Assembly (NCBI GenBank): GCA_964235485.1
Contig: CAXSAZ010000014.1
Location: forward strand, 35,687 to 99,686
Length of the DNA stretch: 64,000 nucleotides
Origin: CAHJXG01 sp964235485
GTDB lineage: Bacteria; Pseudomonadota; Alphaproteobacteria; Acetobacterales; Acetobacteraceae
Reading direction: 5' to 3'
Part shown: one piece after another, positions 26,869 through 34,907 of the stretch
Numbering within the stretch: position 1 is the stretch's first letter
Layout: every line of letters starts with the position of its first letter
Notes under the pieces: generated by a model
What the model saw: only the letters and a program-made list of their open reading frames with translations
The model's database searches: none
Told to the model about the DNA's origin: nothing
Position numbers and translations under genes: made by a program

Positions 26869-28005
26869 CTACGGATGACTCGGATCATGCCTGCCGGCGG
26901 CTGGATCATGCCTGCCGGCGGCTGGGTCATGCCGGGCGGCGGCTGGGTCATGCCGGGCGGCCAGCGCCCCGCAGGCCTGATCGACCAGCTCCGCGATGAT
27001 CTCCGCAATCGGCTGCTCCGCCGTCACCATGCCCACGGACTGCCCGGCCATCACCGAGCCGTGCTCCACGTCGCCGTCGATCACCGCGCGGCGCAGCGCG
27101 CCTGCCCAGAAATGCTCCACGGACAACTGCGCTTCTTCCCGCGTCAGCTCGCCCGCATCGACGCGCGCCATCGCCGCCGCCTGGTGCCGCAGAAAGGCTT
27201 CCGTGCCGGCGTTGAGGAGGCCGCGCACGGGGATCACCGGGAAGCGCGGGTCGAGCTGCACGCTCGGCAGCGCGTCGCGGGCGCGGGCGCGGATGAAGGC
27301 GTCCTTGAAGCGCGGATGGGCGATGCTTTCGCGCGCCGCTGCGAACCGGGTGCCGAGCTGCGCGCCGGCCGCGCCCATTTCCAGGAAGGCGAGGATCGCC
27401 TCGCCCCGGCCGATGCCGCCGGCGACGAACACCGGAACCTCCGCGATGTGGGGTAAGATTTCCTGGGCCAGCACCGCAAGCGACACCGGGCCAATGTGGC
27501 CGCCGGCCTCCGACCCTTCGATCACCAGCGCGTCGGCGCCGAGGCGCACCATGCGCCGCGCCAGCACAAGCGCCGGGGCGAAGCAGATCAAGCGGCTGCG
27601 TTGCTTCACCGCGCGCACGGCCGCCCCGCCCGGCACGCCCCCGGCCAGCACGACATGGCCAACCCCTGCCTCCTGGCACACCGCGATCAGGTCCAGCAGG
27701 CGCGGGTGCATGGTGAGGAGGTTGACGCCGAACGGCCGCGTGGTCAGCGCCTGGGTGCCGGCGATCTCGTTTGCCAGCGCGTCCGGCCCCATGGAGCCGC
27801 CGGCCAGCACGCCGAAGCCGCCCGCGTTGCTGATGGCGGCGACCAAGTTGCGCTCGCTGACCCAGCTCATCGCGCCGCCCATGATCGCGACCCGGCTGCC
27901 AAGGAAGCGCCGCCCGCGCTCCGACAGCCGGTCGAACTCGGCCTGCGCGAGCAGGGCGCCGGAGCTTGAGGTACCGAAGCCGGGTGCTGCGATGTCAGGC
28001 GGCAT
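26869..28005 (-). CDS. Nitronate monooxygenase-like flavin oxidoreductase with C-terminal repeat
   Basis: 378 residues. FMN-dependent TIM barrel of the NMO/FabK-like group: IMGGAMSWVSERNLVAAISN, GGFGVLAGGSM, ALVIEGSEAGGHIG and FVAGGIGRGEAILAFLEMGA. NMO oxidises nitronates; the C-terminal family relatives can also be enoyl-ACP reductases. The last residues are a tandem RHDPAAG repeat not expected in the family. Chosen start 28005 (MPPDIAAPGFGTS) overlaps the lysC stop; its stop at 26869 abuts the ptsP start. The gene is therefore embedded between lysC and ptsP in one run. Confidence 0.85.
   Translation of the reverse strand: MPPDIAAPGFGTSSSGALLAQAEFDRLSERGRRFLGSRVAIMGGAMSWVSERNLVAAISNAGGFGVLAGGSMGPDALANEIAGTQALTTRPFGVNLLTMHPRLLDLIAVCQEAGVGHVVLAGGVPGGAAVRAVKQRSRLICFAPALVLARRMVRLGADALVIEGSEAGGHIGPVSLAVLAQEILPHIAEVPVFVAGGIGRGEAILAFLEMGAAGAQLGTRFAAARESIAHPRFKDAFIRARARDALPSVQLDPRFPVIPVRGLLNAGTEAFLRHQAAAMARVDAGELTREEAQLSVEHFWAGALRRAVIDGDVEHGSVMAGQSVGMVTAEQPIAEIIAELVDQACGALAARHDPAAARHDPAAGRHDPAAGRHDPSHP
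26882..26960. repeat. 21-bp in-frame tandem repeat
   Basis: Three full 21-base units (26882-26902, 26903-26923, 26924-26944) and a fourth of 16 bases (26945-26960). Units 1 and 2 are identical; units 3 and 4 share changes. The repeat length is a multiple of 3, so the reading frame of the nitronate monooxygenase gene is kept, adding RHDPAAG heptads at its C-terminus. Confidence 0.92.
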
Positions 28006-29212
28006 CGAGGCCGTAGGCGGTGTGCAGCGCGCGCACCGCAAGCTCGGTGTACTCCGCCGCGATCAGCACGCTGACCTTGATCTCGCTGGTGGAGATGACC
28101 TGGATGTTGATGCCCTTGCCCGCCAGCGTGCCGAACATGATCCGGGCGACGCCCGCGTGGCTGCGCATCCCCACGCCGACCACGCTGATCTTGGCCACGT
28201 CCGGGTCGGTCAGCACGGTGTCGGAGCCGATGGCCGCCTTGTGCTCCGCCAGCACGGACTGCGTGCGCGGCAGGTCGGTGCGGCTCACGGTGAAGGTCAG
28301 GTCCGTGGTCCCGTCCGCCGACACGTTCTGCACGATCATATCGACGTTGACCTGCGCCTCCGACAGCGGGCCGAAGATCGCGGCGGCGACGCCGGGGCGG
28401 TCGGGCACGTGGCGCAGCGTGATCTTGGCCTCGTCGCGGGAATAGGCGATGCCGGATACCATTGCTTGTTCCACGATCTCGTCCTCATCCACCACCAGGG
28501 TTCCAGGCACGTCTGCGAAGCTTGAAAGCACCTGGACCCGCACCCGCTCCTTCATCGCGAGTTCTACGCTACGAGTCTGGAGCACCTTTGCCCCCACGGA
28601 TGCGAGCTCCAGCATTTCCTCGTAGGCAATTTTGTCCAATTTGCGGGCGCGGGCGGTGATTCGCGGGTCCGTCGTGTAAACGCCGTCCACGTCCGTGTAG
28701 ATGTCGCAACGGTCGGCCCGCAGCGCCGCGGCCAACGCGACCGCCGAGGTGTCGGACCCGCCGCGCCCCAGGGTGCTCACGCGCCCTTCCGGCCCCAAGC
28801 CCTGGAACCCCGCCACCACCGGCACCTGGCCTTCCGCCATCGACGCCAGCAGCGCGGCCCCGTCCACGCCGGCGATCCGCGCCTTGCCGTGCGCGCCGTC
28901 GGTATGGATGCCGGCCTGCCAGCCGGTCCAGGACCGCGCCGGCACGCCGAGCGTTTGCAGCGCGATGGCCAAGAGGCCCGACGTGACCTGCTCCCCCGTG
29001 GCCACCACGGCGTCATACTCGCGGGCGTCGTGCAGCGGCGACAAGGACCCGCACCAGGCCACGAGCTGGTTGGTCACGCCGGACATGGCGGACACCACCA
29101 CCGCGACCTCGTTTCCGGCCGCGGCCTCGGCCTGAACCCGGTTGGCGACGTTGCGTATGCGGTCCAGGTCGGCCACCGAGGTTCCGCCGAACTTCATCAC
29201 GATCCGCGCCAT
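27995..29212 (-). CDS. lysC: Aspartate kinase
   Basis: 405 residues. First step of the aspartate family (Lys, Thr, Met, and diaminopimelate). N-terminal kinase domain: ARIVMKFGGTSVADLDRI, GFQGLGPEGRVSTLGRGGSD and CDIYTDVDGVYTTDPRI. Two C-terminal ACT domains (about 265-405) carry feedback control. Typical alphaproteobacterial length. Transcribed divergently from ubiG, with a 12-bp inverted repeat in the shared 103-base gap. Confidence 0.96.
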   Translation of the reverse strand: MARIVMKFGGTSVADLDRIRNVANRVQAEAAAGNEVAVVVSAMSGVTNQLVAWCGSLSPLHDAREYDAVVATGEQVTSGLLAIALQTLGVPARSWTGWQAGIHTDGAHGKARIAGVDGAALLASMAEGQVPVVAGFQGLGPEGRVSTLGRGGSDTSAVALAAALRADRCDIYTDVDGVYTTDPRITARARKLDKIAYEEMLELASVGAKVLQTRSVELAMKERVRVQVLSSFADVPGTLVVDEDEIVEQAMVSGIAYSRDEAKITLRHVPDRPGVAAAIFGPLSEAQVNVDMIVQNVSADGTTDLTFTVSRTDLPRTQSVLAEHKAAIGSDTVLTDPDVAKISVVGVGMRSHAGVARIMFGTLAGKGINIQVISTSEIKVSVLIAAEYTELAVRALHTAYGLDAA

Positions 29213-29257
29213 GACTGCTTCTCGCCTTTTCGGTGCCGGCCCAACCGTTGCGGCGGT

Positions 29258-29289
29258 GCCCGTGATTGATCACATACTGATCCACGGGC
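29258..29289. promoter_or_regulatory. Inverted repeat in the lysC-ubiG divergent promoter region
   Basis: Arms GCCCGTG+GATCA (29258-29264 and 29268-29272) and TGATC+CACGGGC (29278-29289) pair over 12 bases with a 3-base bulge and a 5-base loop. It lies 46 bases upstream of lysC and 27 bases upstream of ubiG. It could be an operator or a stem-loop. No known regulator site was recognised. Confidence 0.35.
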
Positions 29290-29315
29290 CACCGGGGCAA
29301 CAAGGGCGAAGCAGC

Positions 29316-30050
29316 ATGGCAGACGCGCAACCCGGCAAACGGGCGGCCCCCTCGGTCGTGAGCAACGAAATCGCCCGATTCGATGCGCTGGCGACACAGT
29401 GGTGGGACCCGTCTGGCCCCATGCGGCCGCTGCACGCGATGAACCCGCTCCGAGTCGGCTGGATCGACCAGCGCATCCGGGCGCGGCTTGGCGGCGGCGG
29501 GGTGCGCCTGCTGGACCTCGGCTGCGGCGCCGGGCTGGCGGCGGAAGCTTTGGCGGGGCTGGGGCACCATGTGCTCGGCCTGGACGCCGCGGCGGACGCG
29601 GTGGCGGCGGCGATGGCGCACGCGGAGGGCCAAGGCCTGCCGCTCGCCTACCGCGCCGGCACGGCCGAGGACCTGGCGGCGGAGGAGGCGCAGTTCCCCG
29701 TCGTAACGGCGCTGGAGGTGATCGAGCATGTGACCGACCCCGCCGCCTTTCTCCGCCTGCTCGCCCGGCTGGTCGAACCCGGCGGTTTGCTGTTTGTGTC
29801 CACGCTGAACCGCACGCTGCGCTCGCTCGCGGTGGCCAAGCTGGGGGCGGAGTACCTGCTGCGCCTGTTGCCGGTCGGCACGCATGACTGGCAACGCTTC
29901 GTCACCCCGGCGGAACTGGGCGCCCACGGCAAGGCGGCCGGGTTCCGGGTGGCGGACATCAGCGGCATGGTGTTCGACCTGCGCGCCCGGCAATGGCGCG
30001 CGGACGCGGACCTTTCGGTGAACTACATCGCGATGCTGGAACGGCGTTGA
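29316..30050 (+). CDS. ubiG: Ubiquinone biosynthesis O-methyltransferase
   Basis: 244 residues. SAM-dependent O-methylation steps in ubiquinone synthesis. N-terminal VVSNEIARFDALATQWWDPS with GPMRPLHAMNPLR is the UbiG signature; the SAM site is LLDLGCGAGLAAEALAGLGH; TALEVIEHVTDP and FVSTLNRTLRSLAVAKLGAE follow; the C-terminus has GTHDWQRFVTPAEL. The start at 29316 (MADAQPGKRAAPS) fits family length. Divergent from lysC, as in many alphaproteobacteria. Confidence 0.95.
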   Translation: MADAQPGKRAAPSVVSNEIARFDALATQWWDPSGPMRPLHAMNPLRVGWIDQRIRARLGGGGVRLLDLGCGAGLAAEALAGLGHHVLGLDAAADAVAAAMAHAEGQGLPLAYRAGTAEDLAAEEAQFPVVTALEVIEHVTDPAAFLRLLARLVEPGGLLFVSTLNRTLRSLAVAKLGAEYLLRLLPVGTHDWQRFVTPAELGAHGKAAGFRVADISGMVFDLRARQWRADADLSVNYIAMLERR

Positions 30051-30070
30051 GGCTTTATGCAGTCATCCGC

Positions 30071-30126
30071 CGATGGGTTGCACCCGTCCTACGGCCTGAG
30101 TTGCGTAGGATGGGTGCAACCCATCA
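30071..30126. repeat. Long palindromic repeat, copy 2
   Basis: Arms 30072-30092 and 30105-30125 pair with one mismatch around a 12-base loop. It is clearly the same element as at 18459-18514 (shared GTAGGATGGGTG core), about 11.6 kb away. It again lies in a short intergenic gap between convergent genes, 21 bases after the ubiG stop. Confidence 0.85.
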
Positions 30127-30208
30127 GCAACCACGCAGGGGTCGATCAATTGCAGGGCGGAAAGGCATTGGCGCATGCCGCCCCGCTTATGCGCCCCACC
30201 ATCTGATA

Positions 30209-30676
30209 TCAGCCATCCGCCCGGGGCACCCAGGGGATGCGCGCGACCTCGATGCCCTCGTCGGCCAAGGCCTCCGCCTGCTCGGGCGTGCTTTCGCCGT
30301 AGATGCCGCGCTTGTCGCTTTCGCCGCGGTGGATGCGCCGGGCCTCGTCGGCAAAGCCGGGGCCGACGTAATCACAGTTGCGCTCCACCTCGGCGCGCAG
30401 CTTCTGCAACATCGCGCGCACGTGGTCGGGCACCGCGACCCCGGCCTTTTCCGGCGCGGCGGCAGGCGCGGGCACGGCGTCCGGGGCGCCGGACGCATCC
30501 ACCACGGGGGCGCCCTTCTTGATCCGCGGCGCCATCAGCGCCCGGTTCACGGCCGTGTCGCCGCAGGCCGGGCAGGACACCAGGCCGCGTTCCGCCTGCG
30601 CATCGAACGCGGCGCTGTCCCGGAACCAGCCGTCGAAATGGTGGTCGGCGCTGCAGCGCAGTTGGTAATGGATCAT
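30209..30676 (-). CDS. DUF1178 family protein
   Basis: 155 residues. N-terminal MIHYQLRCSADHHFDGWFRD with CPACGDTAVNRALMAP resembles a zinc-ribbon pair (C10 and the CPAC knuckle) and matches DUF1178. The central AEKAG-type linker is Ala/Pro-rich, and the C-terminal domain has RNCDYVGPGFADEARRIHRG and ESTPEQAEALADEGIEVARI. No established function. Convergent with ubiG across the palindromic repeat. Confidence 0.87.
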   Translation of the reverse strand: MIHYQLRCSADHHFDGWFRDSAAFDAQAERGLVSCPACGDTAVNRALMAPRIKKGAPVVDASGAPDAVPAPAAAPEKAGVAVPDHVRAMLQKLRAEVERNCDYVGPGFADEARRIHRGESDKRGIYGESTPEQAEALADEGIEVARIPWVPRADG

Positions 30677-30740
30677 CCCTGGCCCTCAGCGGGCGTCGCC
30701 CCGCCGTCCCAAGATGGCGAGGCGCGGGCGCATCGCAAGT

Positions 30741-30998
30741 TCATGCCGCGGACAGCAGGGGGTCGAGCTTGCCGGCGCGGTCCAGCGCCATCAGGTCGTC
30801 GCAGCCGCCGATGGACCGGCCGTTGATGAACACCTGGGGCACCGTTGTCCGGCCGGAGCGTGCGATGGCCTCCTCGCGCTGCGCAGTGCCGTGCGGGGCG
30901 TCGATCTCCTGGAACGGCACGCCCTTCTTCTTCAGAAGCGATACGGCGCGGGAACAATAGGGGCACCAGGGCTGGGTGTAGATCTCGACCTTGGACAT
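30741..30998 (-). CDS. grxC: Glutaredoxin 3
   Basis: 85 residues. Dithiol glutaredoxin, CPYC active site in YTQPWCPYCSRAVSLLKKKG; TTVPQVFINGRSIGGCDDL supplies the cis-Pro TVP motif and the glutathione-binding GG. Reduces disulfides with glutathione. The ATG at 30998 was chosen over the one at 31001 because spacing to GGAGAG is better. Encoded just after comF on the same strand, a common alphaproteobacterial arrangement. Confidence 0.95.
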   Translation of the reverse strand: MSKVEIYTQPWCPYCSRAVSLLKKKGVPFQEIDAPHGTAQREEAIARSGRTTVPQVFINGRSIGGCDDLMALDRAGKLDPLLSAA

Positions 30999-31051
30999 CA
31001 TTCTCTCCATGCGTGCCACAAGGTTTGGGGTGCGGCCGGGCGGCGTGCAAG

Positions 31052-31816
31052 CTATTCCAGGCGCGCATCCGCCACGCGCGCCGCCACCAGCACGTCCACC
31101 CGGGCCGCGCCCGCCGCCAGCAGCGCGCGGGCGCAGGCATCCGCCGTGGCGCCGGAGGTCATCACGTCGTCGATCAGCAGCACCCTCGCATCCGCGATCC
31201 GCTCCCGGCGCGACGGGCGCACGTCAAAGGCGCCCGCAACCTCCGCCCGGCGCTCCGTGCCGGTCTTGTGGCCAAGGGACGGCGTGGCGCGGGTCCGGCG
31301 CAGCCCGTCCAGCACCGCCGGCCGGCCCGACAGCCGCGACAAGGCCTGGGCCAGCAGCGCCGACTGGTTATAGCGGCGGGACAACAAGCGCCGGCGATGC
31401 AGCGGCACCGGCACCAGCCAGTCCGCGGCGGCCAGCAGCGCCGCGCCCGCCCGCGCCATGTGCGGCGCCAGCGCCCGGGCGGTCTCAATCCGGTCGCCGT
31501 GCTTGAACGGCAGCAGGACGCGCCGGGCCTGGTCGTCGTAGCGCAGCGCCGCCCGCGCCGCCGTCCACGCCGGGCGATGCTCGCGGCAGTCCGTGCACAG
31601 GCCGGACGCGCCGCCCTGCAGCGCCGAGCCGAACGGCCGCCCGCAGCAGGCACAGCACGGGTCGGTCACGAACCCCGTGCGCCGGAAGCAGGCGGCGCAG
31701 AACTGCCCCGGCGCCCCCACCGGCGCGTCGCAAGTCAGGCATTGCGGCGGCAGCAGCGCATCCAGCAGCAGCCCGGCGCCCCGGCGTCCCGACAACAGCA
31801 GCCGGTCAAACGCCAA
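31052..31816 (-). CDS. ComF-family phosphoribosyltransferase-like protein
   Basis: 254 residues. N-terminal zinc-binding Cys cluster (LPPQCLTCDAP, FCAACF, DPCCACCGRPFG, LCTDC) followed by a phosphoribosyltransferase fold with RVLLIDDVMTSGATADACAR as PRPP loop. Required for natural transformation in some bacteria; function elsewhere is unclear. The apparent start is TTG (31816), overlapping the upstream rhodanese gene by 11 bases; a later start is possible. Confidence 0.87.
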   Translation of the reverse strand: MAFDRLLLSGRRGAGLLLDALLPPQCLTCDAPVGAPGQFCAACFRRTGFVTDPCCACCGRPFGSALQGGASGLCTDCREHRPAWTAARAALRYDDQARRVLLPFKHGDRIETARALAPHMARAGAALLAAADWLVPVPLHRRRLLSRRYNQSALLAQALSRLSGRPAVLDGLRRTRATPSLGHKTGTERRAEVAGAFDVRPSRRERIADARVLLIDDVMTSGATADACARALLAAGAARVDVLVAARVADARLE

Positions 31817-33350
31817 AGCTCACCGTGCCGTCGCGCTCGATCCCTTGCGGCAGGTCGATTTCCCAATCCAAGTACGCCTGCATCGCCGCTTCCACCCCCG
31901 AATTGCGGTCGTAGGGGCGCAGGTGAACATCGACGCAGGCCTCGTCCGGCGGGTCGGCCCGGTCCGAAGCCAAGGCGTTGCCGGCGGCGGCCCACGCGGC
32001 TGTGCCGCCGTCCAAGGCCTGCACCGGCGCGGTGGTCAGGCCCTGCAACTCCGCCACCGCGAGCCGGGCCAGCACGCCATCGGGCGAGGTCGCGATGACC
32101 CGCTCCGCCCGGGCCAGCCGGTCGCGCAGCGCACCAAGCCGGGTGCGGATGCCCCAAACAGCGCCGGGGATGTGGCCCGCGCGGAACTCCACGCTGCGGG
32201 CGAGATCGACGACCAGCGCGCCGTCCAGGTCGCCCGGCGCGGCCAAGGGCACATCCGGCAAGGGCGGCGGCACGGCGGCCATGGGTTCGGCATCGTCCAG
32301 CCCGCCCTCGACCACGAACACGTCGCGGTGGCCCATCTGCCGGAGCCAGGCCCCGGCCATGCGGGCGCGCACGCCATCGTCGTCCAGCAGCGCGATGCGC
32401 GCGCCGCGGACGGCGATCCACCCATCGGTCGCCTGGACCAACTGGCCGCCCGGCGCGTTGCGGCTGTCCGGACGGCGGCGCTCCGCGAACTCGCCGGGGT
32501 CGCGCACGTCCAGCACATAGAGCGTGCGGTCCGGGTCCTCCAGGAACCGCTCCAGGTCCAGCGGCCCGATGGCGCCGACGCCGGACGCCTCGGCAAAGGC
32601 ACGGGCGCGGGCCTGCGCGACGCCCGCGGTGGCCGGGACCCCGGGGGCGTAGCGCCGGGTTTGGCCGCGCTCGCACTGGAAGCCGGCGAGTTCCCATCCC
32701 ATTGTGCCATTGCGCAGCGCCACCACCGGGTTCGGCACCCCGGCGCGGCGCAGGCTTTCGGCGCCCAGGATGCTGCGGGTGCGCCCGGCGCAGTTCACCA
32801 CCACGGTGGTCGCCGGGTTTGGCGCGAGGTCGCCGATGCGGTAGGCCAGCTCGCCGCCGGGCACGTTGATGCCGGTCGGGATCGACATGGCGCGGAATTC
32901 TTCCAACGGCCGGCTGTCGAGCACCACGGTGTCGCGGCCCTCGTCGATCCAGCGTTTCAGCTCGGCGGCATCGACGCTCTCGGTGCCGTAATGGTGTTCG
33001 ACCCACTCGCCGAACGCCTTGCTCGGCACGTTCACGCCGCTGAACAGCACGCCGGCGGCTTCCCAGGCCGGGGTGCCGCCGTCCAGGATGTGCAGGTCGG
33101 TGGCGCCCTGCCCCGCCAGGTACTCGGCCAGCCGCTCCGCCAGGCCCCGCCCGTCATCGACGCAGACGATCCGGGTGCCGAGGCGCGGCAGCAAGGCGGG
33201 CACGCGCAGCTCGGCGCGGGACAGCGGGCAGGGCACCGCCCAGAACAGGTGGCCCGTGCCGAACTCCCCTTCCTCCCGCGCGTCCAGGACCGCCAGCTCG
33301 CGGCCGTCCACGATCCAGCCGCGCAGGGTCGCGGGGTCGATCCGGTTCAT
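31806..33350 (-). CDS. Four-domain rhodanese-like protein, one active cysteine
   Basis: 514 residues with four rhodanese-like repeats: about 5-105, 125-225, 262-355 and 370-460. Only repeat 2 has the catalytic Cys (C187, VVVNCAGRTRS). In repeats 1 and 3 the loop reads VDDG and DDDG, in repeat 4 SPDG, so these are non-catalytic. A C-terminal tail (about 460-514) ends LPQGIERDGTVSFGV. Rhodaneses transfer sulfane sulfur. The gene overlaps the cysteine dioxygenase stop-start as ATGA, so it is translationally coupled and probably handles cysteine-derived sulfur. Confidence 0.9.
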   Translation of the reverse strand: MNRIDPATLRGWIVDGRELAVLDAREEGEFGTGHLFWAVPCPLSRAELRVPALLPRLGTRIVCVDDGRGLAERLAEYLAGQGATDLHILDGGTPAWEAAGVLFSGVNVPSKAFGEWVEHHYGTESVDAAELKRWIDEGRDTVVLDSRPLEEFRAMSIPTGINVPGGELAYRIGDLAPNPATTVVVNCAGRTRSILGAESLRRAGVPNPVVALRNGTMGWELAGFQCERGQTRRYAPGVPATAGVAQARARAFAEASGVGAIGPLDLERFLEDPDRTLYVLDVRDPGEFAERRRPDSRNAPGGQLVQATDGWIAVRGARIALLDDDGVRARMAGAWLRQMGHRDVFVVEGGLDDAEPMAAVPPPLPDVPLAAPGDLDGALVVDLARSVEFRAGHIPGAVWGIRTRLGALRDRLARAERVIATSPDGVLARLAVAELQGLTTAPVQALDGGTAAWAAAGNALASDRADPPDEACVDVHLRPYDRNSGVEAAMQAYLDWEIDLPQGIERDGTVSFGV

Positions 33351-33955
33351 CGGTTCGCGGTGGGCTTCATGAAGGCCTTGTTGTAGGGCTGCACCGTGCC
33401 TTGTTCGAGGTCGAAGCCCTGACGCTCATCCAGCTTTTCCAGCGCCATGCCATACACGTGCAGGTGCCGGGTCGGCTGGTCGCCGAAGGTGTGGATGCTG
33501 TGGATGTCCTCCGGCATCAGCGCGATGCCGCGGCCCGGCTCCACCATCACCTCGCGCGCCAGTTCCAGGCTGGCACGGCCCGGCGCCGAGCCGTCATCCG
33601 TGCGGCGATACACCCGGTTCAACTCCTGGCCATCGACCGCCGACACCACGGCCCAGGTCGTGTGGTCGTGCGGCTTGGTGGAATTGCCGGGGTTCAGCGC
33701 CAGGAGGTAGATGGCGAACCGGCCGTCCGGGTCCTCCTGCAGCAAATAGCGCCGGGACCCCTTCTCGCCCGCGGGCGGCGGCGGGAACTCGGCTTGCGGG
33801 AACAGCGCCTCGTGCTGCGCCAGGTCCAGCATTTCGGCCAGGATGGCATCGAGCGCCGGGCGGGTGACGCCTTTCTCGCGCTCGATGGCCTTGATGCGGT
33901 CCATGGCGGCGGCGACGGCGGCGGTGCGGGCGGCGGAGGCTGCGGGCGCGTTCAT
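33347..33955 (-). CDS. Cysteine dioxygenase-type protein
   Basis: 202 residues, cupin fold. Fe ligands expected at H96 and H98 (in NSTKPHDHTTWAVVSAVDG) and H166 (RHLHVYG). Oxidises cysteine to cysteine sulfinate, or a related thiol. The N-terminus is Ala-rich with no signal peptide. It is first in a unit with the four-rhodanese protein, which supports a role in cysteine/sulfur turnover. The mammalian-type Cys-Tyr crosslink cannot be judged here. Confidence 0.88.
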   Translation of the reverse strand: MNAPAASAARTAAVAAAMDRIKAIEREKGVTRPALDAILAEMLDLAQHEALFPQAEFPPPPAGEKGSRRYLLQEDPDGRFAIYLLALNPGNSTKPHDHTTWAVVSAVDGQELNRVYRRTDDGSAPGRASLELAREVMVEPGRGIALMPEDIHSIHTFGDQPTRHLHVYGMALEKLDERQGFDLEQGTVQPYNKAFMKPTANR

Positions 33956-34055
33956 GGGTAGGCTCCCCTTGGCTGTCGTCCCTGCAGCTTACCGGCTGCG
34001 CGGCGGCCCGGTCAAAACGCTTGGCATCGGGACGGCGCAACCGCACATGATCGGG

Positions 34056-34901
34056 ATGAGCGATCCCACCGTCTTCGACCGCCGGGCCGTGCGCCTGCAC
34101 CGCGACCGCGCCGCCGCCACGGTGGGCCAGGTCGCCGACCTGCTGGGGGACTGCGCCGAGCGCCTGCTGGATCGGCTGGACGACACCACGCGCCGCTTCA
34201 CCCGGGCGCTGGACGTGGGCGGGCGCGGCGTGGTGGCGCCGATGCTGCGCGCCCGGGGGATCGAGGTCGTGAGCTGCGACCTGTCGGCGCCCATGGCGGC
34301 GGTGAACGGGGGCTTGTGCGTGGCGGCGGACGAGGAATGGCTGCCCTTCGCGCCGGGTAGCTTCGACCTGGTGGTGGCGAGCCTGTCCTTGCATTGGGTC
34401 AACGACCTGCCCGGCGCGCTGATCCAGTTGCGCCAGGCGTTGCAGCCCGATGGCCTGCTGCTCGCCAGCCTGCCGGCGCTGGGCACGCTGGGCGAACTCC
34501 GCACGGCGCTGACGGGGGCGGAGGCCGAGCTTATGGGCGGCGCGTCCCCGCGCGTGTCGCCGTTCCCGGAGCTGCGCGACCTCGCGGCCCTGCTGCAGCG
34601 CGCCGGCTTCGCGCTGCCGGTGGCAGACGTGGAGGAGATTTCCCTGCGCTATGCCGACCCGCTCGCCTTGCTGCGCGACCTGCGCGCCGCGGGGGAAGGC
34701 AATGCGGTGGCGTTGCGGGACCGGCGCACCCCGACGCGTGCCCTGTTCCCCGCGGCGCTGTCCGCTTCGCCGCAACGCGACGGCCGCATGGCGGCGACCC
34801 TGCGCTTCGCCAGCATGACCGGATGGGCGCCCAGCCCGCAGCAACCGCAGCCGTTGAAGCCCGGCGCGGGCCGGATCAGCCTGTCGGATGCGTTGAAGTA
34901 G
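34056..34901 (+). CDS. Class I SAM methyltransferase, NDUFAF5/BioC-like
   Basis: 281 residues. Starts MSDPTVFDRRAVRLHRDRAA, a motif seen in proteobacterial homologues of the complex I assembly factor NDUFAF5. The SAM-site-like ALDVGGRGVVAPMLRA, then SFDLVVASLSLHWVNDLPGALIQ match the malonyl-ACP methyltransferase/NDUFAF5 group. NDUFAF5 hydroxylates an Arg in a complex I subunit; the target in bacteria is not certain. The ATG at 34047 three codons earlier is an alternative. Divergent from the cysteine dioxygenase gene. Confidence 0.82.
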   Translation: MSDPTVFDRRAVRLHRDRAAATVGQVADLLGDCAERLLDRLDDTTRRFTRALDVGGRGVVAPMLRARGIEVVSCDLSAPMAAVNGGLCVAADEEWLPFAPGSFDLVVASLSLHWVNDLPGALIQLRQALQPDGLLLASLPALGTLGELRTALTGAEAELMGGASPRVSPFPELRDLAALLQRAGFALPVADVEEISLRYADPLALLRDLRAAGEGNAVALRDRRTPTRALFPAALSASPQRDGRMAATLRFASMTGWAPSPQQPQPLKPGAGRISLSDALK

Positions 34902-34907
34902 CCGGGA

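Noticed and set aside
26882..26960. Possible CRISPR-like repeat array
   Set aside because: Direct 21-bp tandem units with no spacers between them, in frame with a gene. No cas genes in the window.
24631..27456. A 941-codon open frame on the plus strand across ptsP and the nitronate monooxygenase-like gene
   Set aside because: Its residues are Arg/His/Ala/Gly/Pro-rich without any family signal, as expected opposite a GC-rich gene. The minus strand encodes clear PTS enzyme I motifs.
18459..30126. Palindromic repeats as ends of an insertion sequence or composite transposon
   Set aside because: The intervening 11.6 kb are conserved housekeeping genes in normal order, and no transposase is present.
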